A model generated the notes under the pieces. The model saw nothing but the letters and a program-made list of their open reading frames with translations, was not told the origin of the DNA and ran no database searches. Made by a program: the position numbers and the translations under genes. A stretch of 64,000 nt of DNA from Eonycteris spelaea (taxonomy: Eukaryota > Chordata > Mammalia > Chiroptera > Pteropodidae): the NCBI GenBank assembly GCA_003508835.1, contig PUFA01000105.1, forward strand, positions 2,232,001 to 2,296,000, in the 5' to 3' direction. Below are positions 46,201-57,613 of this stretch, in pieces; within the stretch, counting starts at the first letter, position 1, and every line of letters begins with the position of its first letter.

Positions 46201-47334
46201 GATTCTCTGCATGGCTCAGACGCTGAAGCTAAAGGGAACCTCTTGGGAAAGGACAGAGGATACAACCACTACTGAATCCGTACATTGATGTCTCTGACCA
46301 GAAAAAGTTCTGGCAAAAAGCAAAGAAAGAGAAAACATAAAGGAAGAGGAGAGAAGAGGAAGGCATGGGAGGGAGGGAGAGGGGAAGAATGGAAGGGAGA
46401 AAAAGAGAAAACAGTATCTCAAAGCACATAACTACAGTAAATACACATTTTTCAGGTTTTAGCGATAGCTGTTTGGGTTCTGAGATTTTTTTTTTTTCTT
46501 AACTCTGCCTTTAATTCACTTTGGAATATTATAAAATCTATCTTTTCTCTCAGTACCACTCTCTTTGTTGTGCATAAAATGGGGGATCGAATGCTGATCC
46601 ATCACTAAAATACTTAGAGATCTTGGGGTAAAATCAATATCTAACCACAAAAACATATTTGATTAGCATACTTGTAGGTTACCAAAGGAAAATTTTAGAA
46701 ATTTAAGGCTCTAAATTTTCTATGTGGCAAAAGAGCAATGTATTTATATGAAAAACTTCTAATAAACTTCTAGTAAATAATTCTAGACAAGCTAAAAATT
46801 TTTTAGTTTCCATGTGAAATAGTGTTCCTTAATGAAGATATTCTTCAATCTTAACCAAAAATTCAAAATGTCTTTACTATCCTAACAGTACTATTTATAG
46901 ATTATTTATTATCTTTCGAGGACCTGAGACTTTGACCATTGTCTTCATGGTTCTACATGGTTGGCCTAAATATTAAACACATCAATAGGAAAAGAAACAT
47001 CAATTGACTCATCAAATACTAGAATATGTTGGGAGCAATTCAGTAACTGTTCTATTACCAAAAATTGAGGGAGTGGGAAATAGGTTCATTAGAGATGGTG
47101 GTAATGGTCTGACCTGGTGAACGGAGGTGTTGCACAGAGGATGGGTGAAGCTCGTGGAGGCGCAAAGATGGTTTTTTCCAGCTGCCCAACATCTGGAAGG
47201 TGGTTTTGTCTTCTCTTCCTGGGGAATTAAAAAAAAGAGATTGTCTGTCTTCCTTGAAAGTCAAATTCATTGTTTACTAACTTTGCTTTTTATTTGTTTA
47301 AAGATACTCATTTTTTCTGTGTTTGCCCTGGGGC
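46201..47334. other. Unassigned sequence
   Basis: A GA-rich stretch at about 46325-46412 explains two minus-strand frames there. A T-run lies at about 46486-46497. The frames around 47055-47462 show no recognised domain. Confidence 0.5.
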
Positions 47335-48200
47335 TCACAGATGAACAAAAGTACCCTTTTCCTCTTTCGAGTCTCACTCCCCAAATGAGCTCATGCAAAC
47401 CCACTCATTTAAACATCCTTCTCCTGTTCATCCTCACACTGCAGTCCCGACCCCTCTCCTAAGCTCTAGATTCATATATTCATGAACTATTCGATATTTC
47501 TTCTTGGGCATTTAATAAGCATCTCAAGCTGAACATCCTTAAAAGAGAGCTCTTGCCTCCCTCCTAGAGGAAATCCTTTCCAACCCCAGCATCACAGCAC
47601 CAGTCGTCACCAGTGGCTCAGCCCAAAAATTTAGGAATAATATTTGATTCTCTCTTTTTGCTCACCCCACTTCCAATTCACCAGCAATTTCTGTTAGCTT
47701 CGTTCTAAACTATGCCCCAAATCTCTCCAGTTCTCATGACCTCCTGCTGTTGTTCATGTTCCTTGGCCCCATCTATAACCCATTGAAGGGAACGGGAAGG
47801 GAAGGGAGGGAAGGGGAAGGAAGGGAAGGAAGGAAGGGAAGGGAAGGGAAGGAAGAAGAAGAAGAGAGAGAAGAGAAGAGAAGAGAAGAGAAGAGAGAAG
47901 AGAAGAGAAGAGAAGAGAAGAGAAGAGAAGAGAAGAAAGAAAAGAAAAAAGAAAGAAAAGGAAAGAAAGAGAGAAAGGAAAGAAAGAAGGAAGGAAAGAA
48001 GGAAGGAAAAAAGGTCTTGTGTTGTCATTCCTTCTTTTTTCAATGAATAATAAAATCTAAAATCCTTATTCTAATCTCTGTAGCAAGCATTTAAGTCACC
48101 AACCACCACTCTCTATGTCTCATTAACTCCCTCTAGTTCCCAGCTCTGCAAATTTTTGATCCACCATAGTCCACAATCAATAGATCCCACTACTCTTCAC
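47335..48200 (+). mobile_element. L2 ORF2/3' fragment, sense, split by a polypurine tract
   Basis: 'ggcatttaataagcatctca', 'agctgaacatccttaaaaga' and 'gctcttgcctccctcctaga' are L2 coding DNA near the ORF2 end. After the simple repeat, 'gaataataaaatctaaaatc' (48042) continues at the later L2 position 'agaataaaatccaaactcc'. The intervening L2 sequence has been replaced by the repeat. Confidence 0.7.
47785..48014. repeat. 230-bp polypurine microsatellite (GGGAA / AAGAG / GAAA / GGAA)
   Basis: Almost pure purine on the plus strand, made of GGGAA, then AAGAG, then GAAA and GGAA blocks. Open frames on both strands (47705-48043 minus, 47750-48046 plus) are only its translation. Confidence 0.96.
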
Positions 48201-48329
48201 CTCCATCATCTCCTCATTCACTTCTTTAAACAGTTCAAAATCCGTGATCGATAATTATAATCAGTCTATTGTATATACTTTCAAATCCCTTTTCTTTTTT
48301 TCTTCCTATTTCATATTTACAAACTTCTG

Positions 48330-49034
48330 CTCTCAGTGAACTTCACCTCAATCATATACCACGCCTGTATCCACACAAATGATCCCAATGACCAGTGAAA
48401 AGCAAAGGTCCAAAATGATGGCTCCACTGGCATTAAGGAGACACTAATGTGTCTCCTGGTCGCCTGGCCCATTCCCTTTTGCACTCCTCCAACTTCTCGA
48501 GTAAGAACCAGGCGTCTTGTTTCTCTGAGAGAACAGAAGCAATCAGAAGGGAATTTTCCTAAGTGGCCACCATTATATCCACCGAGCTACCTGCATCTAG
48601 GTCCAGATGCTCTGTCTTCCCTTGTGTCTTGGGAGAAACTGCTCATTATCCTTGCAAAGCCGAAACACTCCATTTATGCATTAGATTCCATTTCCTCTCA
48701 TCTGCTTGAAAACATTGCTTCATGACCCTCCCACTTCTCTCCAGTACCATCAGATTTTCCTTCTGCACTGGATCTTTTCCAACAGCGTATAAAGCATGCT
48801 ATTATTTCTCCCATCTTAAAAAAAAAAAAACAACAAAACACTTTGCTTGATCTCACGTACTCGCCTAGTTACTACTCCATTTCTCCCCTTCCTTTTACAA
48901 CAAAATATCTGAAAAAGTTTGCTGTCTTCAGTAGTCCTCTCTTCATTTCCGTGGTCTAATTATCTTTTTTAAAAATATTGAGTAGGAAAAACACACTACT
49001 CCCGTGTGTCTCCTTTCCTCTCACACCACTACCA
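48330..49034 (+). mobile_element. L2 ORF2 (reverse-transcriptase region), sense, left part
   Basis: Translation at about 48681-48722 reads LDSISSHLLENIAS, matching the L2/CR1-clade RT segment 'LDPIPxxLLK'. Then 'tattatttctcccatcttaa' (the 'SPILKK' position) and 'tactccatttctccccttcc' ('YRPISLLP') follow in order. It is interrupted at 49034 by an LTR. The frame 48447-48725 is a remnant of this coding region. Confidence 0.75.
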
Positions 49035-49754
49035 CATTCACAGCACTTCTGGTCACCAAATGTGTGGGCTTTTTCTCCCACCAAACAATACTCTTGATAC
49101 CAGCTGGGTGTCCTACAATTTCACTCAATTCTGACACTACCCACTTGGAGGTAGCATCTGATCCCACAGGTTAAGGACTCGGTGTCACAAGAGCGCCCCC
49201 CCTCAACCCACTTCAAATGCTAATTGCAAGATCGGGTTGTCACCTGTATCTCTGATGGCCAGCTATAAATTGAGGTTCTCATAACCTCCTCCTTGGGTTC
49301 AATTATCTGCTAGAACAGCTCACACAACTCAAGGAAACACTCATGTTTTCCAGTCTATTAAAAGATAAGATAAAGGATACAGATGAACAGCCAGATGAAG
49401 AGATACGCAGAGTGAGGTCGGGAAGGGTCCCAAGTGCAGAAATTTCTGTCCCTGTGGAGTTGGGGTGTGCCTCTCTCCTGACATTTGAATGTTTTCACCA
49501 ACCCAGAACCTTTCCAAACTAGGAGCCATCCAGAAGCCCACCCAGAGTCACCTCATTAGAACAAAAATACTCCTATCACCCAGGAAATTCCAAGGGACTT
49601 AGCAGCTCTGTGTCAGGAACTGGAGTCAAAGCCCAAATGTTAGAACAAAGGATGCTCCTAATGTTCTTATCACCTAAGAAATATGATGGCTTTAGGAGCT
49701 CTGTGCCAAGAATCAGAGGCAGAGACCAACACATATTTTTTCTATTATTTCACA
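49035..49754 (-). mobile_element. LTR inserted in L2, antisense
   Basis: Blocks recognised on the plus strand: 'tctgctagaacagctcacac', 'aactcaaggaaacactcatg', 'ggatacagatgaacagccag', 'ttcaccaacccagaaccttt', 'gagtcacctcattagaacaa', 'ctatcacccaggaaattcca' and 'aggagctctgtgccaagaat'. Its sense strand starts tgtgaaataatag. The direct repeat actacca flanks it (49028-49034, 49755-49761). One segment near its 5' end is present twice (about 49575-49640 and 49667-49725). The ERV class is uncertain. The minus-strand frame 49341-49541 is not a gene. Confidence 0.78.
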
Positions 49755-50960
49755 ACTACCATTCCCACAAAATTGCTCTTACCTAATTCACAGATTACCT
49801 CCAAGCTGTTCAAGCCCAATGTTCAATTCCCAGATGTATTTTATTTGACTTCCATCCCCCGCATTACCATGCTATTCACTTAACGTCTGCAAACCACTCT
49901 CACCTGCTTTTCCTTCTTATCTCATTGGCCATTTTTTTTCTGTCTCTATCACTGGTCCTGCCTCTTCTCCCCAATATATTAACATTGATATACTCTTGTG
50001 TTGAGCCTTCAGACCATTTCTCTTCTCTTTCTACCCTTGGATGATCTCATCCAGCTTTATGGCTTCATATATCATCTATATGCTGATAATTCCCAAATTT
50101 ATAACCCTAGCCTGGACATCTCCCCTGAACTTCAGATTCACACACCCAAACACCTACTCAGTAACTTCACTTAGATGTCTAATAGGCATTTAAAACTTAA
50201 CATGTTCAAACCTGAGCTCTTGACCTTCCCTCTCAAATGTTCTCCTCCTAATATCTGCCCCATCCCAGTGCACATCAGCTCCATTCTCCCAGAGGCTTCA
50301 GCTGAAATCCTTCATTTACTGACCATGCATTCAATCTGTCAGCACACCGTGGTTCTACCAGCTGAGTGCAGCCTACTAGGCTTCCTGTTTCTCTACAGAC
50401 CACTGTCACCTGTTGTATAGATTATTGCAAGAGCCTCATAACAGATCTTCTTGCCCTTATCTTTGCTCCTTTACATCCTTCCTCCATGCAGTAGCCAAAG
50501 TGATCCTGTTAAAAAAGAAGTGATCCCATCAAAACCCTATAATCGCATATAGCATCCTGTTTCAGTGGTAGGAAAAGCCAAAACCCTTAGAATGGCCCAC
50601 AAGACCTTAGGTGATCTGGCCTCCTCTACCACTCTGATCTCATATCTTTCTAATACCCAGAGTCTACCTTATTCTCCTCATGCCAACACCTGGGTCTCCT
50701 CCTTATTGTTCCTGGAACACGCCAGGTGTGCTCCTACCCCAGAACCTTTATACCTGCAATTCCTTTTTCTACTTCCTCTTTCCCCATCTATTCACGTGGC
50801 TCGATCCTTTGTTTCCTTCACAAATATTCGTAAACGCCACTATTTAAAATTACAACCTCTCTTGCCCACCAAGACTTCTCCGTTTGTCTTCGCTGCTATA
50901 ATCTTCCCCACGGCCTTTATCAACTTTAACCATTTCTGAATTCACTTCTCTGATACATCT
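49755..50960 (+). mobile_element. L2 ORF2 end and 3' UTR start, sense, right part
   Basis: It resumes where the left part stopped: 'ccacaaaattgctcttacct', 'gacttccatcccccgcatta', 'ggatgatctcatccagcttt', 'tcatctatatgctgataatt', 'gatgtctaataggcatttaa', 'aacttaacatgttcaaacct', 'gtatagattattgcaagagc', 'ggcccacaagaccttaggtg', 'cctggaacacgccaggtgtg'. This is the longest L2 in the window, about 1.9 kb in two parts. Plus-strand frames at 49683, 50175 and 50565 are its broken ORF2. Confidence 0.9.
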
Positions 50961-51139
50961 TCAACTCCTTTAAAGCTCTGTGTGCGTGAGAAGGAAACAA
51001 ACACCGAACCCGCTCTGCTAACCCAAATGCAACTGAGGTAGAGTCAAAGCTCTAAGCCTGGTCTCTTATGATTCCCTAGCAATGGTATAAATTAAAACCT
51101 GAGAGTCTAAGCAAGACTTTATAAGAAGTGTCAGCAATA

Positions 51140-51262
51140 TTTTTGCAAATGAGAATGTCTCACGGAGATTTTAAGTGACTTGCCTAAAGTCATTCAGTCA
51201 GTAAGAGGCTGAGCCAGAATTTAAATCCAGGACTTTTTGACCCCAAAGCTCACACAGAATCA
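51140..51262 (+). repeat. MIR 3' half, sense
   Basis: 'gattttaagtgacttgccta', 'aagtcattcagtcagtaaga', 'ggctgagccagaatttaaat' and 'ccccaaagctcacac' follow MIR closely. Confidence 0.85.
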
Positions 51263-52459
51263 CCGTTGCAGGCCAACTGTCCTAAACCCGGGTTGATTAT
51301 GTAATACATAACTTCCATGAAAGGCATTTTCTTTTGCAACATGCTAATTGCTTAAAAGTTGTTTTTTCTAAAATTACTTTAATACATGCTATGACCTGTT
51401 TGTTCTTTTTTCGTAATATGTAATTCCTTGTAACTATAACCTGGAAATTCCTTTCATTCTAGACAGAACACCTGTTTACATCTTCAGTACAACAAATACT
51501 TATCTACTTTATCCACCCACGTTACTCCTTCTACTCTGCTTATTACATTCGTAATTGTCATTCTATTAATTGAGGCTGAGATTCATTTTTCACATTCAGC
51601 CAAGGCCAAACAACAGATGCAGACTTGCGCTTTGCGAAAATGAACTGTGATTCACACCATTAAAAATTTCTCCAGCCTTTCTTTGGGAAATAGCTAAAGA
51701 TATTTAAAGCTGTGTCCCCCCAAAATTTCAACCCCCTCATCTCCATTCATCCACCCCCAGATTGCCAACGTTGGTTTTTGCTTCAGCAGGGAGGCGGCAA
51801 TAGACTATCTCGCTGATGCCTCAGCTGAGATGCTGTGCAAACCCCCGCCATGAAGATCAGGCCAGTTCTGTCGCTTCCATCAGATCCCTTCCTTCCTGCT
51901 TCCCACTTGGCACTTGTCCCTCTGGAAGGCTGGCTAGCTCCTGAGTACCACTCGCCAGACAAATACCTTGCATTTTATGGAAAAGAGAAACTTTAGAAAT
52001 AATGGGGATTCCTGTGGTCTGGAATGAACACCAAGTCATGTTCCAGGTACTTCGAGCCCCAAACTCAGCATATGCGTTTGTTTGAGCCCTGAAAGGAAAA
52101 TTCACTGCCGAGATTCTTGCTCATTGACCTAAGTTAGCCCAAGTTTTACTGCTGCTCTCTTTCTTTCGTTTAAGCATCGGACTTTCCTGGACTTAATTTA
52201 ACATAAATATTTTCGGAAGAAAGTAGATTAGTACTGAATATCACTTTACTGCCGACTACCAGAATGTTTTCATAAGACAGAAGGCGTAAAGGTGGCATTA
52301 GGAAACCTTAAGAAAAGAGAAAGTTGTGGGACTGAAAAGAGATGGAAAGTGCTGGGCCCAGAAAGAGAGAATACGGACACGAAAAATCAATTCTGGTTTC
52401 CTTCCAGGTTCACACACTTGTTAAGGAGAAAATGAGGAAGGGCAAAAGTGAAGGAGCCG
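51263..52459. other. Unassigned, partly repeat-poor sequence
   Basis: 51590-51850 is repeat-free and GC-mixed (see findings). The minus-strand frame 51857-52105 has no recognised domain. No exon is recognised. Confidence 0.5.
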
Positions 52460-52530
52460 AAGGAAGGAAGGAAGGAAGGAAGGAAGGAAGAAGGAAGGAA
52501 GGAAGGAAGGAAGGAAGGAAGGAAGGAAGA
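52460..52530. repeat. (GGAA)n microsatellite
   Basis: About 17 GGAA units with a single one-unit break near 52488. The plus-strand frame 52342-52569 (EGRK repeats) is an artefact. GGAA is the ETS-family core binding motif. Confidence 0.97.
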
Positions 52531-52634
52531 AGAAAGAATGAGGAAGAACGTGAAGGAGAGTCAATATAATTTAAACTTAGTCCACTAATTATTTTAATAG
52601 ACCCTTGGTAGTGCCCATTGTCTCATCAGAAAAT

Positions 52635-52671
52635 GCACACACACACACACACACGCACACGCACACACACA
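52635..52671. repeat. (CA)n microsatellite
   Basis: About 18 CA units with two CG interruptions. It explains the HTHTHT and VCVCVC frames on the two strands. Confidence 0.96.
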
Positions 52672-55159
52672 GACTTTTAAGTAGCCAGTGTCTGAGTGTG
52701 TACACTGCAGGGGTATTCACAGGACCTCGTGGCTGGGGGAAGGGCTGGAGTCTGGGCATCAGTATCTTCTTGCTTCCGTGGTCCCTGTGGAGCTCAGTCA
52801 TGGTGATCATGAGATTGACTCTTTTTGTTCATGAAATGCTCCTTAAGAGCTTTCGCACTGAGACACCCCTTAGCTCCCTCCCGCTGGTTCATCAGGCCTC
52901 TTCCAAGGCTGTCTGAGACTCTCATTGAGACCAGGGTTAGGCGTCTTCTCTGCAGCCCTAACAAGAGCTACCTCACCCAGAAAGAACGACGCCCCCTTTA
53001 TAGACTCAGCTACTCCCAGGACCCACCATGCCCTCGAGAACCAGTTTGTAGGTGGGTATCCCACAAGAAGCAGCTTCTTTTCCAGAGTCCTGATGTAGCA
53101 TGACTGCAGCAGCTCTTTCTGCTCAGAGCATCACGTGCTGCACATGGGCAGGAAAATCAGGACACACGACCCTAAAAGCTGCGCATTCTTCATTGCCTCC
53201 TCTCCCCCATCTCCCCATACTCAGGCCTAGAAGAAATGGACTTTTCCCTCTTTTATGCTCTTTTAGCGAAGCCAACCTTCCCACCCCAGGGGTATTTTCT
53301 CTACACAGTTGGAGGACCTATGAAACAATTTTTCAAGGATTGGACGTTGTTATTCTAAAAGGGGAAAATACATCTTAGAAAACCTCAAGAAAATGATCTC
53401 ATTGGAAAGGAAATTGTCTTCCTGCATAATGATATTTTGCATGTCAAAAGCTTAATGATTTCACAGTCATTCTATTTACATTTCTACCATAATAAATCCA
53501 AATCTGCTCTTAGGTGAACAGATAGCTGAAGACAATTAGAGCAAAAATAATGCACTCAGAATAGAAATAAAGTCAAGTATGTTAATAATTTTCAAAATTA
53601 TTTTAAATTTAAATAGAATTTCAGAGAGAAGGCAAAAAAGATTACCTAATAAATATATCTTAATAAACCTATCCTATATCTTCTTGACTAATATAAAAAG
53701 AAACAAAAGACAATTATATAATATTTTCATGGAAATATGAACCCTCGATTTTTTTCTCTCGAGGCCTCTGAGAGTTATTCGAGTTTCAATAAGACAACAG
53801 TACTTTTACATCAACATTTCTTCTTTCTAATAATAGCTTGAATCCAGAGTTCCTTTTCGAATTTTTCCTGGTCCCTTCTTGACCCATCATGCCCACTTAC
53901 AGAGTATTGTTTCATCTCCCAGAACTGCTCCACCCTCCCATTTCGGACACTTAGGACCTGAAAAGTAAGCATCAGTGGTCAGTCCCCACCCCTAATTCAA
54001 CTCTTCCCAGGCATGAGCTACTCTACAGAGCCATTGGCTCCTTGCCAATAGCTGCCTAACAATCTAAAGACCTAGGTGGTAGTCTGCTTGCTTTGTACGT
54101 CACCGTGCAGACGGCATAGTCATGCCTCAGATTCTTGAAATGTATTCAGGTTCCCTGACATCAGGGAATTAAACTCAAACAGCTTTGTGGAGGTCACGCA
54201 AGCCTGATCACTCTTTACGGGACATTAAGACTTCGAACGTCTTAACCTCTATGTGCCCGGCACCATCAGCAGTTTACTTTGCTCTCGCTGGAATTGTGTA
54301 AGGATCCACAGGCAGTTGGCTGTAAGAGAAAAGATACTATACAAATATCCACGTTGTGTTTTCTATTTCCTTCTTCCAAGTGCTTTGGAAAGGACAGGGT
54401 TTCACACAGGAAACACTTAATGATAACATTTGGAAGAAACCTGCTGACTTTGTAAGACGCAGTTGGCCAAAATTCAGGGCAGAAATACCCAGGGAAGTAA
54501 AAGTCTTCTAGAATTACGGGCATGAGGTTTCTGCAGGCAATGGAGCCCTCTGTAAAGGACAAGGGATAATCACGCTTACAAAGGAAAAAATGGAAATGTT
54601 AGCAAGGCTGCAAGCGGCCCACGAGTGTGACGCACAGGTGTGCCAAGAAGTAACTAACGTGCGACTTTGCAATGAGTGAAGGGAATAAGCGCCCTCGGAT
54701 TTAATGATAATAGGGAAAGAGAAGGAGAAGCAAAAAGAGAAGGGGGAGGCAGAAGGGATAAGGAGATGTAGACAAAGGCAAGGAAAGATAATAACTACCC
54801 GGGAAGGAATTCAGCAAAATAAGATCCAGGCTCTATGATTTGAGAGAATAATTCTCTGAGAGGCCAACTGAGAGAATTCTCGAAGAGTGTGTTCTGCTAG
54901 AGGGCTTTTGAGAGCATTCTTGCTATAATCATTAACATTATTGATAATTATAAACTGCTGAGCCCAGGAGTAAACTGTCACTTCTTTTGTTTCCTAAGGG
55001 CCCTAAGTGCTAAGAGAGGATGCTTATTTACTTCTCCTAAAGGAATGTGAAGGAAAATGTGGTTTGGGCCTATTACACTCACTGGCTAATAAGTTCCAAT
55101 TGCCTAATATTAGGATATATGGAAGGACATCAAGATGTTTAGACTATCAGGTTTTTAAA
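52672..55159. other. Unassigned sequence
   Basis: No confident repeat or exon in about 2.5 kb. Overlapping frames at 52605-53378 (+) and 52870-53064 (-) share DNA and show no recognised domain. The minus-strand frame 54266-54562 (98 codons) also shows none. A purine-rich stretch lies at about 54708-54790. Short palindromes (gagaattctc) lie near 54872-54881. Confidence 0.5.
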
Positions 55160-55262
55160 GCCAGGAGGTATCAAAAATGTTCTATGGGTTAAGAAACAAA
55201 GGCTAAATGACAACCCAAGGTCATATCTAGTTAGGTAGAAAGATGGAATTTTGTGCCAGAAG
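55160..55262 (+). repeat. Possible MIR fragment, sense
   Basis: 'ggttaagaaacaaaggctaa' and 'acaacccaaggtcatatcta' resemble the MIR 3' half (gaaactgaggc.., cccaaggtcacacagct). Weak. Confidence 0.45.
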
Positions 55263-55286
55263 TAATACCCCTCGTAGGGGGTATTA
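55263..55286. repeat. Perfect 9-bp GC-containing hairpin
   Basis: taatacccc (55263-55271) pairs exactly with ggggtatta (55278-55286) across a 6-nt loop tcgtag. It has no downstream T-run, so it is not a terminator. Confidence 0.9.
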
Positions 55287-55605
55287 ACCCCCCTCAAAGA
55301 GCACAGACTTGTTCACTACCCTGAATCCAATCCCTGCCTTGTTTTTCCAATCTGTCTCTCTCTTCCTCTCCTCAATTTCAAATGCATAAAAAAAAAAAAG
55401 AAAAAAGCTGCAAAACTTTTATTCCCCAGAGCATTTGAGATCTCGCTCGTTGGCCTATGTCATCGGTTTGGCTCGGATAAACATAAAAATTCTCAAAGCG
55501 AAAAAAAAGAAAGATGAGATTTTAATGTACAAGTATTGTGAGTTGCAGTAAGGGACCATTTCCAAGAGTGTTATGGAGCATGAACGGAGGAAAAGCCCCG
55601 TTACC
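55287..55605. other. Unassigned sequence with A-runs
   Basis: An A-rich run lies at about 55388-55406 and another at 55500-55510. No retroelement body is recognised. Confidence 0.45.
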
Positions 55606-55740
55606 TTCTCAGCACCACGTGCACAGAGTGCCAGGCACGGGGCTAGGGACCGGGGATACAAAGTGACTCCATCTGGCATTCACGAGCAAAGGGAGAGGGC
55701 AAGCATAAGACAAGCCTCTAAATGACCAAAAACGATGAAG
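55606..55740 (-). mobile_element. L2 3' end, antisense
   Basis: 'gcacagagtgccaggcacgg', 'ggctagggaccggggataca' and 'aagtgactccatctggcatt' match reverse-complement L2. The minus-strand frame 55455-55679 overlaps it. Confidence 0.7.
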
Positions 55741-57189
55741 ATACACACATGACAATAAGAGAACATACAGCTGTGGCACCTCCTCCGGGATTCTCGAGGA
55801 TGCTAATAAAGAAACCCAAAGGCAATTAGGGTCATCGCCATATCACTCCTCTGCCCTGATCTTAACTGTCCATTTTTGGAGGAAATACTGATCCGGGCTC
55901 ATATTTCCATGTAGAGGGACTTCACCTAGAGCGATGCTCCAGTGTCTCTCCAGCCCCTCTTCATTCTTCTCCATGGGAAAAAGCAATGGCTTATTTTATT
56001 GCCAAGCTTGGGACAGGGACAAAACTTTGTGATCTTAGTCCTTGCTCTCCAGAAAACTGCCTCTGGGCCAACTTAGATGACTGTGGTGGTGGCAGACTTT
56101 ATCAGAGTGGGAGGTGAGGGATAGGCACGTGCTCGTGATTGTTCTCTGAAGTTCGGGAGCCAGGATCAGGCCTATTATTATCGTGACGATAATTAGCATT
56201 TTTCTTACAGGAAGTCATTTAACACTTGACATTCATATTCAGAAACAACCTGTTTGTGTAAACATACATGTGGTTGGGCACTGCGGCTTGGGCATGAGGG
56301 CTGTTGCATTTGGGTTATATGGACTAGTGAATGCGTAAGACACTATATAATTAACGGCAAACCAAACAGCATCTAATAGAAGCTGAGTGCTCTGTTGTGT
56401 TTACTTGGGAGCACCGTGATGGAGGCCACATACAATGAGTAAGAAGTTTTTCACTCTGATTTTATTACCACAGCCATCCGCATTTTTTCAAGCATATTCT
56501 CGAACCTATACTACTGCTAGTTTTCTATACAATCAGTAGCATCTACTGTCTGTGAATCAAAATCTGGCAGGTAAGAGAAACGGCAGCCATTTCAAAACGG
56601 ACAGTTATTTGTATCAAAGATATTCAGAGACACAGGATGCTGTAAATTTTGAATGCTTGCAACCCCATTTTCTGCTTGTTCTGGAAGGCCAGAGCCCACG
56701 GTGATATCTGTAACTTGTCTGTCAAGAAACAGCCCAGGAGATATATGCCATCTTGAGATTTCCGAGTGAGACTAGCAGAGGAAACTGCAGACAGATGGCC
56801 CAGGTGCAGGACCCTGAAGAGCATTGCGCACGGCGTCACAACGAAGGAAACTATTACCTCACCAAGCACAGTGTGGAGCTGTGTTTTCAAAAAGTCAAAA
56901 GATTTCAACATGTTTGCCCTAGCACATAGTTCAATGTAAAGATGTCTGGATCACGTACTGCAGCCCTGTAATTTAAGTGGCGGGGTTCTTCAAAACAGAT
57001 ATTTCACACAAGTAATAAGGGCGTCTGACTGATTTCCCAGTTTTTCACTGCCGAAAGATCCAAGAAATGGTGTTTTTACTGGCATCTGCAATTGGTAATG
57101 ACAGTTAACGATGAGATTCAGAGGGCCTCCAACTCTCATTCAAAGGTTCATGATTCATAGCATCCTTCTAATATCACAGCAGGGTACCA
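55741..57189. other. Unassigned, repeat-poor sequence
   Basis: No repeat is recognised in about 1.4 kb. The minus-strand frame 56624-56911 (95 codons) has no recognised domain. See findings for the forkhead-like pair at 56251-56264. Confidence 0.5.
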
Positions 57190-57325
57190 TGTAGAAAGTA
57201 TATATTAACCCCATCATGGAAGGACTAGGGTTACAAATGTTATTTAATTCTGTAAGGCAAAGGCAAGACTCAAATCCTGATTTCTTGATATCTAAGTCTC
57301 AGCTCACATCGCTTATACAAAGTGT
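57190..57325 (+). repeat. Possible MIR fragment, sense
   Basis: 'aaccccatcatggaaggact', 'gcaagactcaaatcctgatt' and 'tatctaagtctcagctcaca' follow the MIR 3' half order with an abbreviated middle. Confidence 0.5.
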
Positions 57326-57613
57326 GATGGAAATATCAGGATTGTACCATTAATTTGATCCTTGTAGGCAACTAAATTCGATTTTTAAAAACTTGTTCAG
57401 CTGTTTAATACCATCTAGATTCAACTGAGCTTAAAAATCTATATATCTACACAAAAGAAACCACTGTACTTAATCCTAATAATAAAAAACAAACTTAAAA
57501 CATAGCAAATTGATTCAAGATCTTAAGAGTGTTTACTTTAAGGCTCCTATTAGCTTATTTTCCATGTTCAAATCTTAGGATAAACGACTGTTTTATTTTA
57601 GTTTTTACTTATA

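Noticed and set aside
47705..48046. 112- and 98-codon frames on opposite strands
   Set aside because: They are a translation of the polypurine array within an L2.
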